Source: Bacteroidales bacterium
GTDB lineage: Bacteria > Bacteroidota > Bacteroidia > Bacteroidales > Muribaculaceae
DNA: 41,433 nt
Assembly: GCA_004557825.1 (NCBI GenBank)
Contig: SFFL01000017.1
Span: 1-41,433 of the forward strand
Direction of reading: 5' to 3'
In this document: piece by piece, positions 1 to 6,922 of the stretch
Layout of the letters: every line of letters begins with the position of its first letter
How positions within the stretch are numbered: position 1 is the stretch's first letter
Position numbers and translations under genes: made by a program
The notes under the pieces: model-generated
Databases searched by the model: none
What the model was told of the DNA's origin: nothing
The model's input: the letters and a program-made list of their open reading frames with translations, nothing else

Positions 1-59
1 GAAGAGGCTTGGAAATCATAAAAACAGACTCGACCGCCGTAGATCAGCAGTTGAGCCAT
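1..59 (-). CDS. Possible 5' end of a truncated ORF (IS-like?)
   Basis: An ATG at 57-59 on the minus strand opens a frame of 19 codons (beginning MAQLLIYGGR) that runs off the left edge. Just upstream of it lies a 7-bp inverted repeat, GCTGTCC at 68-74 against GGACAGC at 87-93, and further upstream the nested palindrome at 116-212. An ORF starting close behind inverted repeats is compatible with the end of an insertion sequence, but too little protein is visible to name a family. It may equally be a chance frame. Confidence 0.2.
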   Translation of the reverse strand, partial: MAQLLIYGGRVCFYDFQAS

Positions 60-115
60 GCTTTTGTGCTGTCCTCAATTTTTATCGGACAGCAATAAAA
101 TCTTATAAATCTTGA

Positions 116-212
116 GGCTGTATCAAAATAGCTCACGACGTATCATTATGTAGGGACGCACCCAAGGTGCGTCCCTACAAACTGATACGTTATTTTATAT
201 TTTGACACAGCC
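116..212. repeat. Nested palindromic element (MITE/REP-like)
   Basis: Three nested inverted repeats share one centre. The outer arms are GGCTGTATCAAAAT at 116-129 and its near-complement at 199-212 (13 of 14 pairs). The middle arms are at 138-147 and 181-190 (9 of 10 pairs). The core at 149-179 is a perfect 14-bp stem, TGTAGGGACGCACC, with a CAA loop. No ORF lies inside. The architecture suits a non-autonomous mobile element or a REP-type hairpin; no clear target duplication is visible. It sits downstream of the sirtuin gene and could also end its transcript. Confidence 0.65.
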
Positions 213-257
213 CTTAGCCGGCTGGATGGAGGATTAATCCTTCGCGGGTGGCTACGG

Positions 258-950
258 CTATTTGTTGCGGAGGAGGCGGGAGAGGCGGTCGACGCCGGCG
301 GTGGCGGGGAGGGGGATGACGGTGACGCCGGCCGGGACGGCGGCGGGGTGGGGGTCGATGTAGTAGACGGGGGTGCCGGGGCGTACGTAGTTGAGGAGTC
401 CGGCGGCGGGGTAGACGGCGAGCGAGGTGCCGATTACTACGAAGATGTCGGCTTCCTGCACGAGTTGTACGGCCGGTTCGATATTGGGCACGGCTTCCTG
501 GAAGAAGACGATGTGGGGGCGCACGTGGTGGCCGTCGATGATGGTGTCGGGCGAGGTCTCAAAGTTCGCTTCGCCGGGGTGCAGCTCATATACTTTCGTT
601 TCGTCGTCGAGGGCGCGCACCTTCATAAGTTCGCCGTGGAGGTGTAGCACATTTTTCGAGCCGGCACGTTCGTGGAGGTTGTCGACGTTCTGGGTGATTA
701 CGTATACGTCGAAGTCCTTCTCCAGGTCAACCAGGCCGGTGTGTGCGGCGTTGGGTTTGGCGTTGACGAGTTCCTTGCGGCGCGCGTTGTAAAACTGGTG
801 AATCAGCGCGGGGTTGCGGGCGAAGCCATCGGCTGAGGCCACATCCATCACATTGTAGTTTTCCCAAAGCCCTCCGGCGTCGCGGAAGGTGGATATGCCG
901 CTCTCGGCGCTGATACCGGCGCCGGTGGAGATTACGAGTTTCTTTTTCAT
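258..950 (-). CDS. cobB: Sir2-family NAD-dependent protein deacylase, cysteine-free
   Basis: Removes acyl groups from protein lysines using NAD+, in the cytoplasm. The 230-residue protein has the Rossmann NAD motif GAGISAESG (10-18) with FRDAGGLW after it, the TQNVDNLHERAG motif (86-97), and catalytic His105 in HLHGE. Tyr54 and Arg57 in QFYNARR match the pair that binds succinyl or malonyl groups in SIRT5/CobB class III sirtuins, so desuccinylase activity is likely. The usual four zinc-binding cysteines are absent; the whole protein contains no cysteine. It is last in a leftward run, 44 bp after the small membrane protein gene. Confidence 0.92.
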   Translation of the reverse strand: MKKKLVISTGAGISAESGISTFRDAGGLWENYNVMDVASADGFARNPALIHQFYNARRKELVNAKPNAAHTGLVDLEKDFDVYVITQNVDNLHERAGSKNVLHLHGELMKVRALDDETKVYELHPGEANFETSPDTIIDGHHVRPHIVFFQEAVPNIEPAVQLVQEADIFVVIGTSLAVYPAAGLLNYVRPGTPVYYIDPHPAAVPAGVTVIPLPATAGVDRLSRLLRNK

Positions 951-994
951 ACCAAGATGGTTTTATTATTATAAACGCGTGTGGCCGCCGAAAG

Positions 995-1297
995 TTAACG
1001 GTAGATGTTGACCTGCTGCAGGGTGAAGGCCATATAGTAGAAGCTGATGTGGCTCAGAATGAGCATCGCCAGCAGAATCCAGGTGAGCAGGGTGCGACGG
1101 CCGTAGCACATCCAGGCCAACAGGCCCGACACGAGGGTGTAGACGGGGTAGAACCAGGTGAGGCCGCGCACGGTGGCATCGGTTGAGGCGGCCAGGGTGC
1201 TCAGCAGCGGGTAGGAAAGCCCGGGAATCATACAGACGATGATGATGAGATAAATCCACCAGGGCACGATATGCGGGGCGTTGTTGTCAGTGGCCAT
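995..1297 (-). CDS. Small three-helix membrane protein, function unknown
   Basis: The 100-residue product starts at the ATG at 1295-1297 (MATDNNAPH); the longer upstream frame lies inside the epimerase gene and lacks membrane character. Three hydrophobic segments are visible at about residues 13-36, 44-65 and 67-92, joined by short loops with an RR pair, and almost nothing soluble remains. The start overlaps the last 11 bases of the epimerase gene, so translation is probably coupled. I do not recognise the family. Its job may be tied to the membrane step of the neighbouring epimerase, but that is inference from overlap only. Confidence 0.75.
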   Translation of the reverse strand: MATDNNAPHIVPWWIYLIIIVCMIPGLSYPLLSTLAASTDATVRGLTWFYPVYTLVSGLLAWMCYGRRTLLTWILLAMLILSHISFYYMAFTLQQVNIYR

Positions 1298-2339
1298 TCT
1301 TTTTTGCTGCAAGATAGGATTCAACGGTGTTGTGGATGCCGGCGGCGAGAGGGAAACGGGTGCGGAAACCGAAGTCGCGCTGCGCGTCGGTGACGTCGGC
1401 ACACCAGTTGCGCTGCTTCATAATCTTGAATTTGTCGCGGTTGAGCGTGGAGGGCTTTGCGCGCAGATTGCCGACCTTCTCGGCCACAAACGATGCCACC
1501 CAGGCCATCCATAGCGGGAGTTTTACGGGAATCACCCACTTCTTGCCCAGCTCGCGGGCCACCATCGAGCGGAATTCCTTCTGCGTGTAGCTGCGTTCCT
1601 CCGAGATGATATATTTCTTGCCGAGGGTAGAGGGGGAGGCCAGTGCGGCGAACATCGCCTCCACGAGGTCTTCCACGTAGATGAAGGTGAGCATCTGCGG
1701 ACGGTAACCCACACCGAAGTCGAAATGAGCGTCGATTGACTTCACCATCATCAGATAGTCTTTTTCGTGAGGCCCGTAAACACCCGTGGGGCGGAAGATT
1801 ACGTAGGGGATGCCGCTCTGATATTCCAGATATTGCTCCGCCTTGATTTTCGACAGCCCGTAGCGGGTGTCGGGGTTGGGCACCGTGGCGGCCGACAGCG
1901 GGGTGTAGCCCTTTTCATCTCCCTTGCCCAGCGCCGACAGCGAACTCATATAGAGCATCTTCAGCGGCGTGTGGTCGGTGGCTTTCAGCGCCTCGCAGAA
2001 CCGGCGCAGGTATTCAAAGTTGACGAGGTTGAACTCCGGGAATGTGGCCGCTTTCGTGGCGCCGAGATTGTAGATGATGTAATCCCATACGGGTTCGGCT
2101 TCGATGGCCTGACGCATCTGCTCGGGGTCGTCGTAGTCGAGCACGAGAAAACTCAGGGCCGGGTCGGTGAGATAGCGGCGTGAGGTTGACTGGCGCACTG
2201 CGGCGGTGACTTTCATTCCCTGCCGGAGGCCTTCGGCGCAGATGAATCCGCCGATGAAACCTCCCGCGCCCACCACCAGCAGGCGTTTGCCGCGCAGAGC
2301 GGCGGTGTCGTAGGGCTGTATTTTAGATGACTCTGACAT
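1287..2339 (-). CDS. NAD-dependent epimerase/dehydratase (extended SDR)
   Basis: A 350-residue extended short-chain dehydrogenase/reductase, probably acting on a nucleotide sugar or a sterol-like or polyprenyl-linked substrate; the exact substrate cannot be read. A glycine-rich Rossmann motif, VGAGGFIGG, lies near the N-terminus, the catalytic Ser sits in YMSSLSALG, and the Tyr-Lys pair is in YGLSK. I chose the ATG at 2337-2339 (MSESSKIQPYD) because the Rossmann strand follows about 16 residues later; two upstream in-frame ATGs would add up to 16 unconserved residues. It follows the glycosyltransferase with a 90-bp gap carrying a hairpin, and overlaps the small membrane protein gene. Confidence 0.88.
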   Translation of the reverse strand: MSESSKIQPYDTAALRGKRLLVVGAGGFIGGFICAEGLRQGMKVTAAVRQSTSRRYLTDPALSFLVLDYDDPEQMRQAIEAEPVWDYIIYNLGATKAATFPEFNLVNFEYLRRFCEALKATDHTPLKMLYMSSLSALGKGDEKGYTPLSAATVPNPDTRYGLSKIKAEQYLEYQSGIPYVIFRPTGVYGPHEKDYLMMVKSIDAHFDFGVGYRPQMLTFIYVEDLVEAMFAALASPSTLGKKYIISEERSYTQKEFRSMVARELGKKWVIPVKLPLWMAWVASFVAEKVGNLRAKPSTLNRDKFKIMKQRNWCADVTDAQRDFGFRTRFPLAAGIHNTVESYLAAKKNGH

Positions 2340-2390
2340 ATCAGGATTGAGATTTAAGAAAGGGTAATTGGCCATCCGGGGAGCCATTCG

Positions 2391-2420
2391 GGGGCGGGCG
2401 CGAAGAATCGCGCCCCTACA
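2391..2420. repeat. GC-rich hairpin of the TGTAGGGGCGC family
   Basis: Between the glycosyltransferase and epimerase genes. GGGCGCG at 2396-2402 pairs with CGCGCCC at 2409-2415 around the loop AAGAAT. Read on the minus strand it begins TGTAGGGGCGCG, the same opening as the hairpins at 149-179 and 18146-18174, so this is a dispersed palindromic repeat family. It may also attenuate or stabilise the transcript. Confidence 0.7.
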
Positions 2421-2429
2421 GGTTGGGAA

Positions 2430-3569
2430 TCAACGAAAGTCGTCGATTGCGCGCTGATATGTTTCCATAATGTTGCGGGCGAAATTCTCTCCGGCGAAAC
2501 GCTTCACATATTCACGCCCCTGACGCACTACGCTGCGCCGCGATGCCGGGTAGTCGATGAATTCCTTTACGGTCGACATCCATTCCGAGATGTCGTCGGG
2601 GGGCACCGCCGGTGTGGCCGGGCCGCCGGCCTCCTCCAGGCAGGAGTCGGTGGCGACAATCACGGGGCATCCGGCGTTGAGACTCTCAATCACCGGGATG
2701 CCGAATCCTTCGTAGCGCGAGGTGTAGGAGGAGCAGAGCGCTCCGGCATAGAGCGCGGGGAGGTCGGCGAAATCCACCTTGTCGATGAATTTCACGCGGT
2801 CCTTCATGTTGTAGGCCTTGATGTAGCGGTCGAGCTCGTCGGCGTAGGAGGTGCGACGCCCCACAATCACGAGCTGAATCTCCTCGGGCAGCCCGTTGAT
2901 GCCGCGCACGGCCATCATCTGGTTCTTACGGGCTTCTACGGTGCCCACGGTGATGATGTAGGGGCGTGTGATGCCATATTTCGCCTTCGCCGTGTCAATA
3001 TCTTCGGGGGTGGGTTCGGTGAGAAACTGCCGGTGGCACCCCTGGTAGATTACGTCGATTTTCTCCTCGGGTACGTGGTAAAACTCCATTATGTCGGCTT
3101 TCGTGCGCTCGGAGATGGCAATGATGCGTGTGGCGTTGAGGCAGCTTCGGCGGTATTTGTAGTCGTAGAGCTTCCGGTCGATTTTATGGTAATATTGCGG
3201 ATAGCGCAGGAAGATAAGGTCGTGGACGGTGAGCACCGAAGGCTTGCGCAACTCGCGGATGTTGAGGGGCAGTTCGCCCGACAGCCCGTGAAACAGGTCG
3301 ATTTTGTCGGCGATGAGACTTTTGGTGATACCACGTGAGCGCCACATCGACCGCGACAGTGCACCTCCGGCGTCGAGGGGCACCTTCATATCCACGTTGA
3401 GCCGGCGCATAAGCTTGAGCATCCGCGGATTATAGTGGTAGCGGGGCGCGTAGATCAGATATCTGTTGTCGGGGTAAGCCTCGGACAGCTCCTCAATAAG
3501 AAGCCGGGAATAGTTGCCCAGGCCGGTATTGTTCTCCACCGCCCGCTTCCCATCGAATCCTATTATCAT
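2430..3569 (-). CDS. Glycosyltransferase, GT4-type (GT-B fold)
   Basis: Transfers a sugar from an activated donor, probably in surface polysaccharide or glycolipid assembly at the inner membrane face. The 379-residue protein has the N-terminal acceptor half (MIIGFDGKRAVENNTGLGNY) and the C-terminal donor half with the retaining-GT motif E-G-F-G-I-P-V-I-E near residue 290, plus HDLIFLRYP in the first half. No signal peptide is seen. It lies 31 bp after the Lrp-type regulator gene and upstream of the sugar-nucleotide-like epimerase, which supports an envelope role. Donor and acceptor are not predictable from sequence alone. Confidence 0.9.
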   Translation of the reverse strand: MIIGFDGKRAVENNTGLGNYSRLLIEELSEAYPDNRYLIYAPRYHYNPRMLKLMRRLNVDMKVPLDAGGALSRSMWRSRGITKSLIADKIDLFHGLSGELPLNIRELRKPSVLTVHDLIFLRYPQYYHKIDRKLYDYKYRRSCLNATRIIAISERTKADIMEFYHVPEEKIDVIYQGCHRQFLTEPTPEDIDTAKAKYGITRPYIITVGTVEARKNQMMAVRGINGLPEEIQLVIVGRRTSYADELDRYIKAYNMKDRVKFIDKVDFADLPALYAGALCSSYTSRYEGFGIPVIESLNAGCPVIVATDSCLEEAGGPATPAVPPDDISEWMSTVKEFIDYPASRRSVVRQGREYVKRFAGENFARNIMETYQRAIDDFR

Positions 3570-3600
3570 AATTGACTGACTGAAAGAGTGTGATGCCCGA

Positions 3601-4071
3601 TTATTCTACGGGCATAGGGATATTGCGGTAGAAAGCGTTGTCGAGCGAGATGAGGGTCTCGGTGCCGGTGACACCGTGAATCATCTGGATTTTCTTGTTG
3701 AGCAGCTCCATAAGGTGCTCGTTGTCGCGCACATAGAGCTTGATAAGCATAGTGTAGGGGCCGGTGGTGAAGTGGCACTCGATAACCTCGGGAATTTTCT
3801 CCAGTTCGGGAACCACATCTTTATACATAGCGCCTCGCTCGAGGTTCACACCGATATATGTGCAGGTGGAATAGCCTAAAAGCTTGGGATTGACGTTGTA
3901 GCCGGAACCGGTGATGATTCCCAGCTCAATCATGCGCTGGATGTGCTGATGAATGGCAGCACGCGACACACCGCATTCCAGGGCGATGTCTTTCGATGGA
4001 ATGCGGGCGTTTGACATTACAATAGAGAGAATCTTACGGTCGAGAGCGTCAATCTGCGAAAGTTTATCCAT
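3601..4071 (-). CDS. Lrp/AsnC-family transcriptional regulator
   Basis: A 156-residue DNA-binding regulator responding to a small molecule, often an amino acid. The N-terminus has the winged HTH (LDRKILSIVMSNARIPSKDI, then CGVSRAAIHQHIQRM), followed by a linker and the ligand-binding alpha-beta domain ending in the FYRNIPMPVE tail. The start is the ATG at 4069-4071 (MDKLSQIDALD); the in-frame TTG at 4098 would add nine residues and is not needed. The 171-bp gap upstream separates it from the ROK kinase and carries its own promoter box and a 9-bp repeat array, so it may be transcribed separately and regulate itself or its neighbours. Confidence 0.93.
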   Translation of the reverse strand: MDKLSQIDALDRKILSIVMSNARIPSKDIALECGVSRAAIHQHIQRMIELGIITGSGYNVNPKLLGYSTCTYIGVNLERGAMYKDVVPELEKIPEVIECHFTTGPYTMLIKLYVRDNEHLMELLNKKIQMIHGVTGTETLISLDNAFYRNIPMPVE

Positions 4072-4095
4072 AGTGGTGCAATAGTGTTTTCGCTG

Positions 4096-4103
4096 CAAAA
4101 TTA
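4096..4103 (-). promoter_or_regulatory. Putative -7 box of the Lrp-type gene
   Basis: On the minus strand the box reads TAATTTTG, an exact match to the Bacteroidetes TAnnTTTG consensus, 24 bp ahead of the ATG at 4071. No clear TTTG lies 20 nt upstream, though TTTTTG occurs closer. The AT-rich region around it could hold operator half-sites, none of which I can define. Confidence 0.5.
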
Positions 4104-4183
4104 CAAAATATTTTCAAAAACAGTGACATTTTGCTATAAAAACACCATAATTTCACCAAAAATGCCATCGCAGATTCTTTTTG

Positions 4184-4222
4184 GCTAAGTTAGCTAATTT
4201 AGCTAATTTATCTAATTTAGCA
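4184..4222. repeat. 9-bp tandem array (TAGCTAATT family), copy 1
   Basis: About 4.3 units of 9 bp (GCTAAGTTA, GCTAATTTA, GCTAATTTA, TCTAATTTA, GCA...). The array lies just past the stop codon of the ROK kinase gene (4243-4245, minus strand). Successive units create the self-complementary 8-mer TTAGCTAA. The same motif recurs at 10015, 30135 and 38402. Confidence 0.9.
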
Positions 4223-4242
4223 AATCCGGCGATAAAGCGCTG

Positions 4243-5166
4243 CTAAATCGCTGCGTGGAGGATTAGGGCGGCGGCGCCGAGGCATCCGGCGCTGTTGCCC
4301 AGCTCTGCAGGCACGATGCGGGTGTTGGCGGCGCACTCGGCCATAGCCTGTGCGCCCACTACGCGGCGCAGACGCTCGAAGTAGAAGGGACCGGCTTCGG
4401 AGATACCTCCGCCAACCACCACCAGCTCCGGTGCGAAGATGTTGATGACCGAGGCTATGCCGTGACCCAGATACATCCAGTGCTCCGACATAGCCTTGGC
4501 AGCCACCGGGTCGCCCGAATGATATAGTCGCACGATTTCGCGGCCGTCGGCCTCCTTGCCGGTGAGGGCGGCGAAACGGCGCACGAGCGCGGCGGTGGAG
4601 GCGTAATGCTCCAGGCATCCGCGACCGCCGCAGGCGCAGCCTTCGCCGTCGCATTTCACGGTGATATGGCCCACCTCCATACCACGGCCGTAGTGGCCGC
4701 GCCAGATGTGCCCGTCGATGAGGGCGGCCGACCCTATGCCGGTGCCGACGGTGATGAAGATGGCATCGCGCACACCTCGGGCGGCGCCGAAGGTCCATTC
4801 GCCCACGCCCATAGCGTTGGCGTCGTTGGAGGCCACAACTTTAATGCCGCAGAGCTGTTCGAGCCGGTCGGCTAAAGCCACATTCTCCCATCCGGCAATG
4901 TTCTCGGCGGCGCCAATCACGCGGCGGCCGTCGGGGGTGACTATGCCGGGGGTGCCGATACCGGCGCCGGGGATATGAAGACCGTTGTCGGCGGCCCAAT
5001 CCTTGCAGATGTTGATAGCCTTTGCGAGCGCCGCAATCACAGCATCGGCGCCTTCGGTGGCGGGTGTGGGCATTGTGCCCTCAAAGGGAATGGCACCCGA
5101 GCGGTTTACCACTGCATATTTGATGGCAGTGCCGCCCAGGTCGATTCCAATTGCGTATTCGGTCAT
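4243..5166 (-). CDS. ROK-family sugar kinase (glucokinase-like)
   Basis: Phosphorylates a hexose or N-acetylhexosamine with ATP in the cytoplasm. The 307-residue protein has the phosphate-binding motif GIDLGGTAIKYA near the N-terminus, the catalytic Asp in SNDANAMGVGEW, GTGIGSAALIDG, and the ROK zinc signature CACGGRGCLEHYA. Full length for the family. I use the ATG at 5164-5166 (MTEYAIGI) rather than the TTG 18 bp upstream, which lies inside the preceding gene. It starts 4 bp after the PHP/DUF3604-like gene, so the two are certainly one transcript, and the sulfatase lies upstream; the natural substrate may be the sugar released by that sulfatase. It is followed by a 9-bp repeat array. Confidence 0.93.
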   Translation of the reverse strand: MTEYAIGIDLGGTAIKYAVVNRSGAIPFEGTMPTPATEGADAVIAALAKAINICKDWAADNGLHIPGAGIGTPGIVTPDGRRVIGAAENIAGWENVALADRLEQLCGIKVVASNDANAMGVGEWTFGAARGVRDAIFITVGTGIGSAALIDGHIWRGHYGRGMEVGHITVKCDGEGCACGGRGCLEHYASTAALVRRFAALTGKEADGREIVRLYHSGDPVAAKAMSEHWMYLGHGIASVINIFAPELVVVGGGISEAGPFYFERLRRVVGAQAMAECAANTRIVPAELGNSAGCLGAAALILHAAI

Positions 5167-5170
5167 GGTA

Positions 5171-6820
5171 TTATGCTTTTTCAACCCAGATAGGTGAGGC
5201 CCAGGCCCACTGGCCGTCGCGCTGACGCACGCGGGCGTAATAATAATCGGTGTCGCGCTCGGCCTTGCGGTCGGTCATCACGTGACCCACGCAGAAGGTA
5301 GGTTCGGTGGCTGCGCGCTCAAACTGGATTGCTTCCGAGAGCCATCCGCGGAGGAAATGGGCGCGGCTGCCCTGGAGCAACTCGTCGAGCGAGTGCTCGT
5401 AGCGCTTGCCGTTGAAGTCGGCGGTAATCTTGGCGTTGCGGGGCATCTCCACGTCGAGAATCACGCCCTGCATAGCGGGGGTGAGCACGTTGGGGTTCTT
5501 GCTGGAGTACATATCCAGCTGCACGGAGCGGTCGCTGCGGTCGAGCACGCGGTTGACGCGTGTGTGGAATTCCGATTCGCCGGGCTGAGGCGAAGTGAAA
5601 GCGGCGCCGCGGAAGCAGGTCTGAATGTCGCGGATGCGTCCGTCGGTCAGACCCAGACGCCCCTGCCAGTGCACATATTCCTCCTCGCGGTTCCAACCGA
5701 AATTGACTTTCAGCTTGGCGCGCACGAGGTTGCCGTCGGGCACGAGTGTGCGGTGGGGTGCGTTGAGCCGTGCAATGCACTCGCCGTTCTTGATTATGTC
5801 GACATAGTCGATATGGTTCATAGCCTCCACATTGAGGTAAATCTCACGGTCGCCGGCCTTGATTACATCGCCCGAACGGCCGCCGTTGATGCGGAAGTCG
5901 ATTTTGATGCGGTCGCCGGTGAGGCCGCAGACGTGGCGCGAGGCCATAGCTTCCCAAAGCTTGTTGCGGTCAAGTGAGTCGCAGAACACACCGATGCGGC
6001 CGTCGCCGTAGCTGCCGGGATAACCGGCGTGCTGGTCGGTGGAGCACATCAGGCCGAACTTGTTGCCGCGTTCGAGTCCGCAGAGCACCGAACCTTCCCA
6101 TACACGCGGACCCATATCGTGCAGATAGTTGTAGTCGCCCTGATCGCTTTCGGCCAGACCGTGGCGCGAGAACATTTCCACGAAGGGGGCGCGGGGACCT
6201 TCTACGAAGGCAGCCCAGTTGTAGCCACGGAAGCCGGTCTGATAGCCCATGTGGTGAGGGGTGATGAAGCAGTCGTAATCGGCGAGTTTTTCGCGCAGAT
6301 CGGGCACGGAGGTGCACTCCACCAAGGGCACGTTGAACTCGCGGAAGAGAGCCACGTGGTCGCCGTGAGCCATCGAGTGACATTCATAAGAGATGAAAGT
6401 CTCGAACTGACCGGGACGGTTGGCGGCCTCTACGGCAGCGCGGTATTTTTCATATCCGCCGCGGCGCAGACGCTCGAAGGCCTCGGTGTGGTAGCCGATG
6501 ACCCAGCCCAGACGCTCGTCGCCGGCGCCGGGGATGTCGGGCCAGAGAGCGTGAGGAGTCACCGAGGCGAAGTCGAGCTGCTGCCCGGCGGCTGCCAGGG
6601 CATCGCTAAGGTCGCCGTGACCGTATGTTACGTTGCAGTGGTTGTGAACGTCGCCGATAAACATCTTGAAGTCGTCGAGGTTCGGCATTTTATTCTTGAG
6701 ACCTGCGGGGAAGGAGTCGCGGCGGGTGTCGCCCATAGCAAAAGCGGCGGGAGCGCTGGAGGCGGCTGCGAGGCCCAGGAGCGACCAGCCCGAACGTTTC
6801 AGAAAGTTTCTTCTATCCAT
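5171..6820 (-). CDS. Tat-exported PHP/DUF3604-like metallohydrolase
   Basis: A 549-residue exported protein. The N-terminus MDRRNFLKRSG is a twin-arginine (RRxFLK) signal followed by a hydrophobic stretch ending near AAFA, so it is probably folded with its metals before export. The metal-site motif D57-V-H59-N-H61 and a later STDQHAG resemble the PHP superfamily as seen in DUF3604 proteins. HHMGYQ and ECHSMAHGDH supply further His ligands. The C-terminal third looks like beta-sandwich. The substrate is unknown; a phosphoester or related linkage is possible. It lies between the sulfatase (102 bp upstream) and the ROK kinase (4 bp downstream), which suggests a shared pathway for a modified sugar. 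Confidence 0.8.
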   Translation of the reverse strand: MDRRNFLKRSGWSLLGLAAASSAPAAFAMGDTRRDSFPAGLKNKMPNLDDFKMFIGDVHNHCNVTYGHGDLSDALAAAGQQLDFASVTPHALWPDIPGAGDERLGWVIGYHTEAFERLRRGGYEKYRAAVEAANRPGQFETFISYECHSMAHGDHVALFREFNVPLVECTSVPDLREKLADYDCFITPHHMGYQTGFRGYNWAAFVEGPRAPFVEMFSRHGLAESDQGDYNYLHDMGPRVWEGSVLCGLERGNKFGLMCSTDQHAGYPGSYGDGRIGVFCDSLDRNKLWEAMASRHVCGLTGDRIKIDFRINGGRSGDVIKAGDREIYLNVEAMNHIDYVDIIKNGECIARLNAPHRTLVPDGNLVRAKLKVNFGWNREEEYVHWQGRLGLTDGRIRDIQTCFRGAAFTSPQPGESEFHTRVNRVLDRSDRSVQLDMYSSKNPNVLTPAMQGVILDVEMPRNAKITADFNGKRYEHSLDELLQGSRAHFLRGWLSEAIQFERAATEPTFCVGHVMTDRKAERDTDYYYARVRQRDGQWAWASPIWVEKA

Positions 6821-6922
6821 ATGGTTTAAGGTAGTTTAGAGAGATGAGATAATTATCGAAAGAGGGTAAAAAAGTTTTCGTGGGTAAAAATGGCAGTGCT
6901 GAACTGTGAGAGCGACAGACGG

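Noticed and set aside
5164..5184. TTG start for the ROK kinase at 5184
   Set aside because: It would overlap the end of the preceding gene and add residues before the conserved GIDLGGT; the ATG at 5166 fits better.
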